Source: Aliiroseovarius halocynthiae
Lineage (GTDB): Bacteria > Pseudomonadota > Alphaproteobacteria > Rhodobacterales > Rhodobacteraceae
Direction of reading: 5' to 3'
DNA: 64,000 nucleotides
Assembly (NCBI RefSeq): GCF_007004645.1
Contig: NZ_ML660019.1
Location: 62,001-126,000, forward strand
Position numbers and translations under genes: made by a program. Shown here piece by piece: positions 8,024 through 16,640 of the stretch (positions are counted from its first letter, which is position 1; each line of letters opens with the position of its first letter). The notes beneath the pieces were generated by a model. It saw only the letters and a list, made by a program, of their open reading frames with translations, ran no database searches and was not told the DNA's origin.

Positions 8024-8878
8024 CTATAACCGCTTGCGAGAGGTGACCGGGCCATCACCCTGCGCCTCGATCCGCGCAATGGCTGCTGCCGTGTTTTCGT
8101 ACACCACTGACATATCGTGCGCGTTGGCGTGAATAATCCGTGTGTCATCCACCACCAAAGCCACGTGACCTTTCCAGAACACAAGATCGCCGCGTTGAAG
8201 CGGTGTGCCGTCTGGGATGTCCTGTCCCAATGCAGCCTCTTGCAGGTCGCTATCTGCCGGGCAGTCGATCCCGCAGGCCAGCAGTGCGGCTTGCACAAGG
8301 CCAGAGCAATCGATGCCGAAGCCCGAGTTTCCCGCCCAGACATAGGGGGTATCCAGAAATTGTTCTGCAATCGCGACGGGGTCTGACGCATAATCGTCGA
8401 TCGCACACAAATGCGACACCGGGATATAGCCGTGCTTTGGGGCGGACATAGGAGTTTTTGGGATTTTGACCTCGGCCCATTTGCCCTGTGTGCCCACCAC
8501 TTTCACGCGGCTGTTCATATGAAACACGTGACTGTGGGGCGTTTTGAAGTTCGGTTCGCGGTACATATGCGTGGTGCGATGGGTTACGCGATGGGTCAGG
8601 GTCTGAGGGTCGCCCAGACTCCACGCCTCAAGATAACCGACATAGCCGTCTTTCAGCGACTGGCCGAAAACCATGTGATCGTCGCCGTCCAGAATGTTGA
8701 ACTGGTCGCCAGACAGGACCTGACGGTCGCGGTTGCCGCTTGGGGCATCCAGGAGAAAACTGTCACCGACGACTTGTTTTAGCACGCCATCAGTAAAGCG
8801 CAGGGATTGGACCCTGCCGCGCAGACTTGAATGCGCGACTTGGTCATTGGCGGGGGTCAATCGACGGTCCATGATCAC
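8024..8878 (-). CDS. NlpC/P60 family cell-wall peptidase
   Basis: A 284-residue protein with SH3-like domains in the N-terminal half (about residues 25-160) and a C-terminal NlpC/P60 cysteine peptidase domain (about 165-275). The catalytic cysteine is in DCSGLVQ (Cys191), and the histidine is His238 in GHVALVVDD, with a third residue near His250. Enzymes of this type cut peptide stems of peptidoglycan, usually next to meso-diaminopimelate. No signal peptide is visible, as in many alphaproteobacterial relatives, so it may act on recycled muropeptides in the cytosol. The start overlaps the stop of the upstream aminopeptidase (ATGA at 8875-8878), so the two are translationally coupled. Confidence 0.88.
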   Translation of the reverse strand: MIMDRRLTPANDQVAHSSLRGRVQSLRFTDGVLKQVVGDSFLLDAPSGNRDRQVLSGDQFNILDGDDHMVFGQSLKDGYVGYLEAWSLGDPQTLTHRVTHRTTHMYREPNFKTPHSHVFHMNSRVKVVGTQGKWAEVKIPKTPMSAPKHGYIPVSHLCAIDDYASDPVAIAEQFLDTPYVWAGNSGFGIDCSGLVQAALLACGIDCPADSDLQEAALGQDIPDGTPLQRGDLVFWKGHVALVVDDTRIIHANAHDMSVVYENTAAAIARIEAQGDGPVTSRKRL

Positions 8879-10254
8879 AACTCCAACATTTCGGGCAGGG
8901 CATCCAACAGGGCACGCGCGCCCATGCCGACACCACCTTTCGGGCGGCCGGGTGCTGCGGTTGGATTCCAGCCATAGATGTCAAAATGCATATAGCGCGG
9001 GGTATCGGTGACGAAACGGCGCAGGAACAAAGCCGCGGTGATTGACCCCGCAAACCCGCCTTTGGGGGCGTTGTCCAGATCCGCAATGCCGGGTTCGATC
9101 ATCGCCTCGTATGGGTCCCAGAAGGGCAGCTCCCACACCGGGTCGGCGCTGGATGCGGCTCCTTTGCGCAGCGCATCCGCATCTTCGGTATTGGTTGCAT
9201 AGAAGGGGGACAGGTCTGGCCCAACCGCCACGCGCGCGGCCCCTGTAAGCGTCGCCATCGACACGATCAGGTCCGGTTTATCCTCATCCGCCAGCGCCAA
9301 TGCGTCGGCCAGAACAAGACGCCCTTCGGCATCGGTATTGTTGATCTCGACCGTTAGCCCCTTGCGCGAGGTCAGGATGTCGCCCGGTCGAAACGCGTTG
9401 CCCGCGACGGCGTTTTCAACCGCTGGGATCAGGACGCGCAGCCGCAGTTTCAAGCCAAGCGACATGATCATCTGTGCCAGCCCCAGAACGGTAGCCGCAC
9501 CCCCCATATCTTTCTTCATCAATCCCATCGAGGCGCCGGGTTTCAGGTTCAACCCGCCCGTATCAAAACACACACCTTTACCAATCAGGGTCAAAGATGG
9601 GCCTTCGCTGCCCCAGCGCAGATCGATCAGACGGGGCGCGCGGGTGGCCGCGCGACCGACCGTGTGGACCATGGGGAAATTCTGATCAAGCAACGCCTTA
9701 CCCAAAATGGTCGCGATCTCGGCCCCATGTGCCTCGGCCAGTTTTCGAGTGGCAAGTTCCAGCTCATCCGGCCCCATATCTTCTGCTGGGGTGTTAATCA
9801 GGTCGCGTGTGGCGGCTTCGCCAGCGGCGATCGCTTCGATACGTGTGGCATCTAAGCCGCTTGGGGCGACAAGCTGTGCCTTTGGTGCGGGTTGCTCGGC
9901 ATAGCGATCAAATCGATACCCCGCCAGAAGCCAACCCAACGCAAATTCCTGCGCAAGCGCGTCTGTTTGCTGACTGGCCAGATGATAGACACCTTCGGGC
10001 AGTTTTGCCCGTGCGGCGGCAGCGCCGAACCGCTTGCGTTTGCGCGCGGCCTTGTTGCCCAGCCCGACCAACGCCATGGCGATCCCGCCATCTGGCGCGG
10101 GAACAACAAGGCTTTGCCCCAATCCAGCGGTAAACCCATTTATGTCCGCCCAGTCCCGCGCGGCTGGCGGCAAATCCGACAGTGCATCGCCCCCGTTTTC
10201 CAATAGGTAAAGTGGCGTGGCTGAATCGGTCTGTGGGGCGAAAGTCAGGGTCAT
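8875..10254 (-). CDS. M17 family leucyl aminopeptidase
   Basis: A 459-residue cytosolic dimetal aminopeptidase. The signature NTDAEGRL lies near residues 306-313. The metal/catalytic lysine segment GKGVCFDTGG lies near 225-234 and the second ligand block KKDMGG near 247. The PepA/PepB family removes N-terminal residues from peptides. The ATG at 10254 follows a GAGG at suitable distance; a TTG five codons upstream is less likely. The gene overlaps the NlpC gene by four bases, suggesting joint breakdown of cell-wall peptides. Confidence 0.92.
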   Translation of the reverse strand: MTLTFAPQTDSATPLYLLENGGDALSDLPPAARDWADINGFTAGLGQSLVVPAPDGGIAMALVGLGNKAARKRKRFGAAAARAKLPEGVYHLASQQTDALAQEFALGWLLAGYRFDRYAEQPAPKAQLVAPSGLDATRIEAIAAGEAATRDLINTPAEDMGPDELELATRKLAEAHGAEIATILGKALLDQNFPMVHTVGRAATRAPRLIDLRWGSEGPSLTLIGKGVCFDTGGLNLKPGASMGLMKKDMGGAATVLGLAQMIMSLGLKLRLRVLIPAVENAVAGNAFRPGDILTSRKGLTVEINNTDAEGRLVLADALALADEDKPDLIVSMATLTGAARVAVGPDLSPFYATNTEDADALRKGAASSADPVWELPFWDPYEAMIEPGIADLDNAPKGGFAGSITAALFLRRFVTDTPRYMHFDIYGWNPTAAPGRPKGGVGMGARALLDALPEMLEL

Positions 10255-10335
10255 CTGGGCCTCGGTCAATATCTGTGCCGTTTGGCATGCAGAGTAACGT
10301 GCCCGAGCGTGGGAGCAATCCCTGATCTGCCCACC

Positions 10336-10716
10336 CTACAGCGACATGTCCTGAAGATCCCAAACCGCAATCAAACTGTGTTCCCCCACGCGCCCCAAAC
10401 GCGCAAGTGTCGCTGGCAGGGCTGCGGGATCTTGCCGCACACTTTGTTCGGCCACATCGCGGGCCACCCGTGCCAGCGTGGTCATGCCCAGACGTTGCGC
10501 GATGCGTTTCAGATCACCAGCCCCCTGCCGGATTTCGTCATACCGACCGGATTTCCGTGCCTTTTGCAGCCGAGCCAGCCAAATCGCCAGATCTTCCAAC
10601 GATTGGTTCAGGTTCCGATCTGCTTGAACTGGTCCAAATCGGACATAGAGCGCATGCAGCTGGTCCCGGTCCAATTGAACGTCTTCAGTATAGGTCAAAC
10701 TTGTAATGTCGGTCAT
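10336..10716 (-). CDS. conserved hypothetical protein, Hpt-like all-helical
   Basis: A 126-residue protein with no signal peptide and no membrane segment. The middle (residues 35-110) looks like a helical bundle with the arrangement GAGDLKRIAQRLGM, which resembles a histidine-phosphotransfer fold. The phosphorylatable histidine is absent from that place, so no Hpt function is claimed. It lies 81 bases upstream of the aminopeptidase gene on the same strand and may head that operon. I do not recognise a named family. Confidence 0.65.
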   Translation of the reverse strand: MTDITSLTYTEDVQLDRDQLHALYVRFGPVQADRNLNQSLEDLAIWLARLQKARKSGRYDEIRQGAGDLKRIAQRLGMTTLARVARDVAEQSVRQDPAALPATLARLGRVGEHSLIAVWDLQDMSL

Positions 10717-10857
10717 GGCAGCACCCCGGTTTTCATATGTCCCTCGGGGGCAGCATGACGGTCGAGCCTCAAGATTTCGTATATGGATATTGCAAATTTC
10801 TCTCGAATTTCTCGCAATCTCAGCGTATTACTTCGTGAACTCTGACAGGAGACGTCC

Positions 10858-11505
10858 ATGAAAAATGTCCGCCCCCTTCCCACATATCTTGCACAGCGCT
10901 ATCACGGCTGGAACGCAACCACGTTTTCCGACAACAAATCTTGGTATCGTCGGCTTGCAGACGAAGGTCAGCGCCCCCGTGCCATGATCATTTCGTGCTG
11001 TGACAGCCGCGTTCACGTGACGCAGATGTTCGGGGCGGATCAGGGCGAAATATTCTTGCATCGTAACATTGCAAACCTCGTCCCCCCGTGCGAGCCGGAT
11101 GGCGACTATCACGGGACATCGGCTGCGGTCGAATACGCGGTGACTGCATTGAAAGTGTCGCACCTGATCGTGCTGGGGCATTCGAAATGCGGCGGCGTTA
11201 AGGGGTTCCACGAAAAGTGCTTGGGCAACGCGCTGGAATTGGCCGAGAATACTTCGTTCGTGGGGCGCTGGATCGACATTCTGAAGCCAGGCTATGAACG
11301 ACTTGGTGGAAACGACGCTGAGATTGCTGATGATGAGCTTGAAAAAGAGGGCGTGTTGGTGTCGCTGGAAAACCTGATGACTTTCCCGTTCGTGCGTGAT
11401 GCTGTAGAAGCAGAACAGCTGTCCTTGCACGGTCTCTGGACCGATATTGGTGCTGGCGGGTTGGAATTCTACGACGCGGAAACCGGGAAATTCGCCCCGG
11501 TCTGA
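10858..11505 (+). CDS. beta-class carbonic anhydrase
   Basis: A 215-residue zinc enzyme interconverting CO2 and bicarbonate. Zinc ligands are Cys48 with the Asp49-Arg51 dyad (CCDSRVHV), His108 and Cys111 (GHSKCGG), the normal beta-class set. It begins ATGAAAAATG after a short purine-rich AGGAG, in a single-gene promoter context following a 140-base gap from the divergent helical protein. The adjacent plsC-like gene begins 17 bases downstream on the same strand, so read-through is possible. A general housekeeping supply of bicarbonate is the likely role. Confidence 0.95.
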   Translation: MKNVRPLPTYLAQRYHGWNATTFSDNKSWYRRLADEGQRPRAMIISCCDSRVHVTQMFGADQGEIFLHRNIANLVPPCEPDGDYHGTSAAVEYAVTALKVSHLIVLGHSKCGGVKGFHEKCLGNALELAENTSFVGRWIDILKPGYERLGGNDAEIADDELEKEGVLVSLENLMTFPFVRDAVEAEQLSLHGLWTDIGAGGLEFYDAETGKFAPV

Positions 11506-11522
11506 TTGGTGCAAATGTGGAT

Positions 11523-12161
11523 ATGCTAAGGTCAATCGCAGCTCAGTTTGCCGCCAGCGCCATCGTGCTGTTCGCGCGTCTGGTCACTGCCGTGCGCGGG
11601 ATCTGGTTTGGGGCTGACCCGGTCAATCGCCAGCGCGTCTATTTTGCCAATCACGGTTCGAACGGCGATTTCGTTCTGATTTGGACAGTGCTGCCTCCGG
11701 TTTTACGTGCGAAGACGCGGCCGGTGGCAGGGTCGGATTACTGGCTGACCTCGAAGCTAAAAACCTTCATCGGGCGCGACGTGTTTAACGCGGTCCTGAT
11801 TGACCGAAATCCGGACACGCGCACCGAAGATCCCATCGCACAGATGGTTGAGGCATTGGATGGCGGTGCCAGCCTGATCCTGTTTCCTGAAGGCACGCGC
11901 AATTTGACCGACGACCCGCTGTTGCCGTTCAAACCTGGCCTGTTCCATCTGGCCGAGGCCCGCCCCGAGGTCGAGCTGGTGCCCACATGGATCGACAACC
12001 TGACCTCGGTCATGCCGAAGGGCGAGGTCATCCCGGTGCCGCTTCTATGCTCGGTCACGTTTGGAACGCCTTTGACCATTCAAAAAGGCGAAAACAAAGC
12101 CACATTCCTGACACGTGCCCAATCCGCCTTGGCTGAACTAGCAGAGGAGGCGGCGACATGA
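11523..12161 (+). CDS. lysophospholipid acyltransferase family protein (PlsC-like)
   Basis: A 212-residue membrane-associated acyltransferase. The catalytic NH-x4-D motif is NHGSNGD near residues 43-49, and the second motif FPEGTR follows near 122; both are diagnostic of the PlsC superfamily. One N-terminal hydrophobic segment is present. It heads a compact operon: its stop overlaps the cdsA-like start (ATGA) and a CDP-alcohol transferase follows. The context fits acylation of a lysophospholipid or related lipid. ATG 11523 is used as the start; GTG 11517 is the alternative. No strong ribosome site marks either. Confidence 0.88.
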   Translation: MLRSIAAQFAASAIVLFARLVTAVRGIWFGADPVNRQRVYFANHGSNGDFVLIWTVLPPVLRAKTRPVAGSDYWLTSKLKTFIGRDVFNAVLIDRNPDTRTEDPIAQMVEALDGGASLILFPEGTRNLTDDPLLPFKPGLFHLAEARPEVELVPTWIDNLTSVMPKGEVIPVPLLCSVTFGTPLTIQKGENKATFLTRAQSALAELAEEAAT

Positions 12162-13096
12162 GCGCTCCATCCGAGTTTTCGACCCTGATGCTGGCGGTGC
12201 TGTCCATTTTGATTGTGGCCACTGCCATTGCCCAACTTCTGAAACGCAAAATGGGCGCGGACAATGATGTGATCGAAAACCTGATCGCGCGGATCAATGC
12301 GTGGTGGGGGATGGTTGCGCTGTTGGCGCTGGCAATGCTTGGCGGCAAGGCGGGTGTGGTGATCTTGTTTGCACTGCTCAGCTTCGCGGGCCTGCGCGAA
12401 TTTCTGACGCTGACGGCCAAACGCCGCGCCGATCACTGGGCGCTGGTGATCAGCTTCTTTGTCATTCTGCCGGTGCAGTACCTGCTCATCTGGGATGACT
12501 GGTACGGGATGTATTCGATCTTTATCCCGGTCTATGCCTTCTTGTTTTTGCCCATCATTGCGGCCTTGCGGGGCGACACCGACGGGTATCTGTCCCGCGT
12601 GGCGGAAACCCAATGGGGGCTGATGATTTGTGTCTTTGCCGCCAGCCACGTCCCCGCGCTGTTGTCGCTGAACATCCCCGGATACGAAGGCAAGAATGTC
12701 CTTTTGGTCGCCTTCCTTGTGGTGGTGGTGCAGCTGTCCGATGTGCTGCAATACGTCTGGGGTAAGCTGATGGGCAAGCGCAAGATCGCGCCCCGCCTGT
12801 CTCCGTCAAAGACGTGGGAAGGCTTTGTGGGCGGTGTCGCCTCGGCTTGTCTGGTCGGGGCAGGGCTGTGGTGGCTGACGCCGTTCACCCCGCTTGAGGC
12901 CGCGGGCATGGCACTGGTCATCACCTTGATGGGCTTTTTCGGAGGGCTGGTTATGTCCGCCATCAAGCGCGACAAGGGCGTTAAGGATTGGGGGCATCTG
13001 ATCGCCGGGCATGGCGGCTTCATTGACCGGCTGGACAGCGTTGTCTTCTCGGCCCCGATATTCTTCCACCTGACCCGCTATTTCTGGTCCGTCTAA
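12158..13096 (+). CDS. cdsA: phosphatidate cytidylyltransferase
   Basis: A 312-residue integral membrane enzyme that makes CDP-diacylglycerol from phosphatidate and CTP. The C-terminal signature is visible as S-A-I-K-R-D-x-G-V-K-D, then GHGGFIDRLDS, and the earlier SPSKTWEG motif is intact. About eight hydrophobic segments precede it. It overlaps the acyltransferase stop by four bases and is followed nine bases later by the CDP-alcohol transferase gene. The linkage suggests a dedicated supply of CDP-lipid. It may be a second copy beside the essential cdsA usually found near the dxr/bamA cluster; this cannot be checked here. Confidence 0.92.
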   Translation: MSAPSEFSTLMLAVLSILIVATAIAQLLKRKMGADNDVIENLIARINAWWGMVALLALAMLGGKAGVVILFALLSFAGLREFLTLTAKRRADHWALVISFFVILPVQYLLIWDDWYGMYSIFIPVYAFLFLPIIAALRGDTDGYLSRVAETQWGLMICVFAASHVPALLSLNIPGYEGKNVLLVAFLVVVVQLSDVLQYVWGKLMGKRKIAPRLSPSKTWEGFVGGVASACLVGAGLWWLTPFTPLEAAGMALVITLMGFFGGLVMSAIKRDKGVKDWGHLIAGHGGFIDRLDSVVFSAPIFFHLTRYFWSV

Positions 13097-13105
13097 GAGG
13101 TTCCC

Positions 13106-13729
13106 ATGCAACGACGTCCCATCGCCAGCCGTGACCGCAGTTGGGCCAAACGCGCCGCAAGCTGGTTGGTCACAAAGAATGTGACGCCCAATCAGATCAG
13201 CAAAGCCTCGGTGCTGTTTGCGGTGATCGCCGGGGCTGCATTCTGGCTGTCGGGTGGAACCGGGGTCGTGTGGCTGATCCTTGCCGCGCTGGGCGTGCAG
13301 GGGCGGCTTTTATGTAACCTTTTTGACGGCATGGTCGCTGTTGAAGGCGGCAAGGCCGAAGCAGACGGCCCCTTCTGGAACGAAGCCCCCGACCGCTATG
13401 CAGATATCTTGATTCTTGTCGGCATGGGGCTGGGCGCAGGGCAACCGGCGCTGGGCTGGGCTGCAGCAACAATGGCCGTCCTGACCGCCTATACGCGCGA
13501 GGCGGGGGCGGCCCAAGGGCTGGAGCCTGACTTTGGTGGCCCGATGGCGAAACAACATCGGATGGCTTTGGCAACTGTCGCCGCCGTGCTGGCGATTGTC
13601 GTGCCGGTGATCGCAGGCGTACCCACGCTGACCCTCGCCCTATGGATCATCACCCTTGGCACAGGTGGCACCGCCCTTCGCCGCGGGCGGGGAATGGTCG
13701 CGGCACTGAAAGCGCGCCACGACCCCTAA
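13106..13729 (+). CDS. CDP-alcohol phosphatidyltransferase family protein, degenerate motif
   Basis: A 207-residue membrane protein with about five hydrophobic segments, third gene of the acyltransferase-cdsA operon. The CDP-alcohol transferase motif normally reads D-x2-D-G-x2-A-R-x8-G-x3-D-x3-D. Here the region reads N71-LF-D74-G75-MV-A78-V79 and ends D96-x3-D100. The first aspartate is Asn, the arginine is Val and the expected glycine before the last two aspartates is Asn. Three of four metal aspartates remain. It may join an alcohol head group to the CDP-lipid made by the preceding enzyme, but its activity and substrate are uncertain. Confidence 0.8.
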   Translation: MQRRPIASRDRSWAKRAASWLVTKNVTPNQISKASVLFAVIAGAAFWLSGGTGVVWLILAALGVQGRLLCNLFDGMVAVEGGKAEADGPFWNEAPDRYADILILVGMGLGAGQPALGWAAATMAVLTAYTREAGAAQGLEPDFGGPMAKQHRMALATVAAVLAIVVPVIAGVPTLTLALWIITLGTGGTALRRGRGMVAALKARHDP

Positions 13730-13732
13730 GGT

Positions 13733-15373
13733 TTACGGAGCCCACGACAAGGACTTGCCCTCGGGCCAGCGCAGCGTGGTTTTGATGCTGATCTCGGACT
13801 GTCCCTTTGCAGGCACATTCAGATCCCACACCGTAACACCGCGCTGGTCTTCGAAATCCATTTCACTGGGCTGAGGCGTGGCCGTGACTGTCACGTTCAG
13901 TTCTTCCTGTTCCGAATAGGTCGTCGGGAAGAAGACCCGCACATCCTCGGCCTCGCCGCTCAGGTTTTCGACCCGTACCAGCGCTTGATGGGTCCGCGAG
14001 GTGGCCGATTTGATAAATCCGCGGGCGCCAACTTGGTCGTCCTTTTCGGCATAGGTTAGGCGAATGTGTTTGACGGGGCCAAGTGGCAGGTCAAGCAGGT
14101 CACCCTCAACCACCTCACCCACATACGTTGTCCCGACCAGAACGCCATCGCGATAGATGTTGGCATCCCCTTCCAAAATGGGCTCGCCAATTGTGTTCTG
14201 GATTTTCGAAACCCAAAACGCCGTTGCGTCTTCGCGAGGAGAGGCGTGGATCTGTGTGTCACCGCTTAGGGCGATTCGATCCATTTCCAAATGCAGCTCA
14301 TCATCCGGCCCAAGGTCAATTGGCGTGCCATAGGTATAGACAACGCCACCGCCTTTATTAACAGCATCATGGAAGCTGGGAATTATGATTTCTTCTTCGA
14401 CGGCGGGTGCTTCCATAACTGATGACCCAAAGGACATCTGATCTTCGTGGCGTGCACCCGCCTTCTGCATAACTAGGATGTCTTCGACAACACTTGCAAT
14501 GGAACCGTCGACATCACGCGGTGAAATTTGACCTGTTGGCGCGTTGGTTGAAAGCGTCACATCCACGCCGCGCCAGCTAATACCAGACGAACTCTGGATC
14601 TTGACCTTTCGGACCAATTCAATTCGATCCATTGCATCCGAGGAAACATGAATGTCGTAGGTGGGGCTCCAAGATGCGTCTCCTTGCAGCTCTTTCATCT
14701 GAAAAATCGCTTCTGTTGGCTGGCTGGCCGACACTTGAAGTGCCCAAAGATCTTGTCTCTCTTCCGGTGGTAAAAGGCGATGAAGCTTAGTTTCTGCTGC
14801 TTCAAGTGCACGCGACAGATCTGTTTGCTCCTCAGTGGCGGTCCGCAAAATAACGTTAAGCTTTCCGTAGGCGTCCCGAGCCGAGGCCACTTCTCTTTGC
14901 AGCGTGTTCGATACGTTCGCGATATCTGAAGGTGTCATGTCCAGATCCCCGGCTGTGACCGACGACAAGAAGTCGAGCCGAGTCGCAACGGCCTGCATGT
15001 CTGCCTTGATTTCGGAAATTTTGTCAGCGTGCGCTTGAACGGCTTCCTGCGCAGTCTCGACGCTTTCCAGCGCAGCCTGCTGTTCCGGGGTCAGATGTTG
15101 TTCTGGATGTTCCAATCCACCAAGCAGGCGTTTGGCGTGAACGATATTAACGCCCTCAGTCAGAGTGGTTAACCGTGGCTCTTGATTATAGCGACCAAAT
15201 TCAAACGGAAATAGCACTTCATGCGTGCCAGCAGGCAGCGACAGTGCGATCTGATGCGTGACCTCGGCCACGTTTGCGTACAGCGTGGCAGACACAGCGC
15301 GCGGGGCGGTGTGGAAGGTGTCAGCGAATACGGGGCCTGCGGTGAGCAGCAGAAGGGGCAATGTGAAGCGCAT
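13733..15373 (-). CDS. DUF4139 domain protein (MuiA-like), exported
   Basis: A 546-residue protein with a cleavable signal peptide (about 17 residues, ending VFA before DTFH). The N-terminal DUF4140 part (about 25-130) is followed by a helical coiled-coil region (about 95-210). A large beta-rich DUF4139 domain (about 215-546) closes it. Proteins of this layout are called mucoidy inhibitor A in some genomes, but the biochemical role is unknown. It is a single gene convergent with the phospholipid operon, four bases apart. The middle segment (roughly 14400-15000) uses codons less typical of the window than the ends. Confidence 0.85.
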   Translation of the reverse strand: MRFTLPLLLLTAGPVFADTFHTAPRAVSATLYANVAEVTHQIALSLPAGTHEVLFPFEFGRYNQEPRLTTLTEGVNIVHAKRLLGGLEHPEQHLTPEQQAALESVETAQEAVQAHADKISEIKADMQAVATRLDFLSSVTAGDLDMTPSDIANVSNTLQREVASARDAYGKLNVILRTATEEQTDLSRALEAAETKLHRLLPPEERQDLWALQVSASQPTEAIFQMKELQGDASWSPTYDIHVSSDAMDRIELVRKVKIQSSSGISWRGVDVTLSTNAPTGQISPRDVDGSIASVVEDILVMQKAGARHEDQMSFGSSVMEAPAVEEEIIIPSFHDAVNKGGGVVYTYGTPIDLGPDDELHLEMDRIALSGDTQIHASPREDATAFWVSKIQNTIGEPILEGDANIYRDGVLVGTTYVGEVVEGDLLDLPLGPVKHIRLTYAEKDDQVGARGFIKSATSRTHQALVRVENLSGEAEDVRVFFPTTYSEQEELNVTVTATPQPSEMDFEDQRGVTVWDLNVPAKGQSEISIKTTLRWPEGKSLSWAP

Positions 15374-15465
15374 GAAAAGGCCTTTGGGTTCAGTCCGGTA
15401 TCACAGCGTGATCGCTGTAAGGAGGAGTGTTTCAGACACAATTCCCGTTGCCAATGGCCCAAATG

Positions 15466-15494
15466 AAAAAGCCCCACCAGTCGGCGGGGCTTTT
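15466..15494 (-). terminator. terminator copy A, downstream of the asd 3' fragment
   Basis: The hairpin AAAAGCCCC ... GGGGCTTTT (stem 15467-15475 with 15486-15494) ends in a T run in both directions. It is a diverged duplicate of the terminator after intact asd at 16589-16617, and it follows the truncated asd copy in the same relative position. Confidence 0.8.
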
Positions 15495-15526
15495 CCTATT
15501 GAATTGTCAGGGGGGGTAGCCCTTTT

Positions 15527-15603
15527 CAGAACCTCACGGCCCAGCAGCTCGGCGATCTGGACGGCGTTCAGGGCAGCACCCTTACGCAGGTTGTCTGAAA
15601 CAC
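15527..15603 (-). pseudogene. truncated duplicate of the asd 3' end
   Basis: On the minus strand this segment encodes SVSDNLRKGAALNAVQIAEL and on to LGREVLK, matching the last 29 residues of intact Asd apart from the first (Cys to Ser). Homology stops abruptly upstream at 15604. It covers about 77 bases at roughly 90 percent nucleotide identity, with about eight differences. A missing base near the end shifts the frame past the original stop. It cannot be functional. Together with terminator copy A it forms a direct repeat of the 16589-16729 segment, and the two flank the sulfotransferase gene. Confidence 0.85.
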
Positions 15604-15728
15604 TCCAATTTCTATGCTGCGCTTTTGGAGACGACATTCACAGGCGCTCTCGAATCCCATGAATGGCTGTTCTGCGGGATAAAGCGGCCGCAGCTCCATG
15701 TAATTCGAGGGTCTGCTCTATTTGTCGG

Positions 15729-16490
15729 CTACGTAATTTCCAACTCAAACCGGGTGCGCCAATCTCGGTTGGTCTCGTCCGCCAGTTTGGCCGTTGGGGT
15801 CGGAACATCGTTCGCAATGGAAGCATCTGCGCCAAGCGCAATAAGTACATCCGCCAACACCCTTTGCGGCGCTTGCGCGAGCAAATCGTAAGAGACTTCG
15901 AGTGGTTTAATTGATTGCTCATCGAACCAAGAACGCCATTCTTTGTCGAACTCGGCAAACTCGGACAACTGGGTACGGATTGCGTCTGCATCGTAGCGGT
16001 CTTCCCGTCTAACTTCTTGTCTTTCGAGCTCCGTTCCATCGGCACCGAGGTGCCAAAGGCCGGTCTGCTCTGCACGAATACACGAGATAGCTTGGTCGAG
16101 TTTGTCTTCCCGCGTCAGGTGGATGAACAGCGTTCGTCCGAAGGCTGCCTCGACACGTTCTACGTCGGTTTGAGCGTCCGGATATAGGAAATCCAACTGA
16201 TCCATGAAGAACGCAAAACTCCCTCGCTGAAGCCTTAGTCCAAAAACGTCTGTCTCACCTCTGCCACGCGCTTTAGCCGCGTCGAAGATCGCGTCAAGGG
16301 TCGCCTTTCGTGAAGGGAACGCCGTCGCTTCGAGTTTGTAATATTTGAGCCAAGCGTCAATTGAAGGCTTGTGAAAGAGTGATCCCGGATTTCCGGTAAC
16401 TCTTGTGGCTGCAAGCAGTTTGCAAAGCAGTGTACTTCCGCTGCGAGGCGATGTGCAGATGACGTAGGACTCAAAGTTCAGACGGGGCAT
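15729..16490 (-). CDS. Stf0-type sulfotransferase
   Basis: A 253-residue cytosolic sulfotransferase. The PAPS 5'-phosphosulfate loop TSPRSGST is at residues 13-20. The following LLAATRVTGNPGSLFH, and HLTREDKLDQAISC in the middle, match the Stf0 (trehalose 2-sulfotransferase) family. It would move sulfate from PAPS to a sugar or sugar lipid; the acceptor is unknown. Its base composition is lower in G+C than that of asd, and it is enclosed by direct repeats of the asd 3' end. It was therefore probably inserted downstream of asd by horizontal transfer. No PAPS synthesis gene is nearby. Confidence 0.88.
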   Translation of the reverse strand: MPRLNFESYVICTSPRSGSTLLCKLLAATRVTGNPGSLFHKPSIDAWLKYYKLEATAFPSRKATLDAIFDAAKARGRGETDVFGLRLQRGSFAFFMDQLDFLYPDAQTDVERVEAAFGRTLFIHLTREDKLDQAISCIRAEQTGLWHLGADGTELERQEVRREDRYDADAIRTQLSEFAEFDKEWRSWFDEQSIKPLEVSYDLLAQAPQRVLADVLIALGADASIANDVPTPTAKLADETNRDWRTRFELEIT

Positions 16491-16588
16491 TTTGTCTCTT
16501 CAGGATTGACGTCCTGCATTAATAGCTGGCATTTGTGACAATTGCAGCATCAAGCACTTTGGGCTTCAGAGAAGACATTGATAATTCG

Positions 16589-16617
16589 AAAAAGCCCTAC
16601 CAGTTGGCAGGGCTTTC
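16589..16617 (-). terminator. terminator of asd (copy B)
   Basis: The stem AAAGCCCT ... AGGGCTTT follows the asd stop by about 25 bases and ends in a T run on the minus strand. It is the counterpart of the duplicated terminator at 15466-15494. Confidence 0.75.
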
Positions 16618-16640
16618 TTTGAAACTTTTCGGCGGGCCAA

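Noticed and set aside
15401-15637. 78-codon frame as an independent gene
   Set aside because: Its recognisable part is the duplicated end of Asd; the rest is read-through over the terminator.
15638-16075. 145-codon frame overlapping the sulfotransferase
   Set aside because: Alternative frame of the sulfotransferase and its downstream spacer, with no homology.
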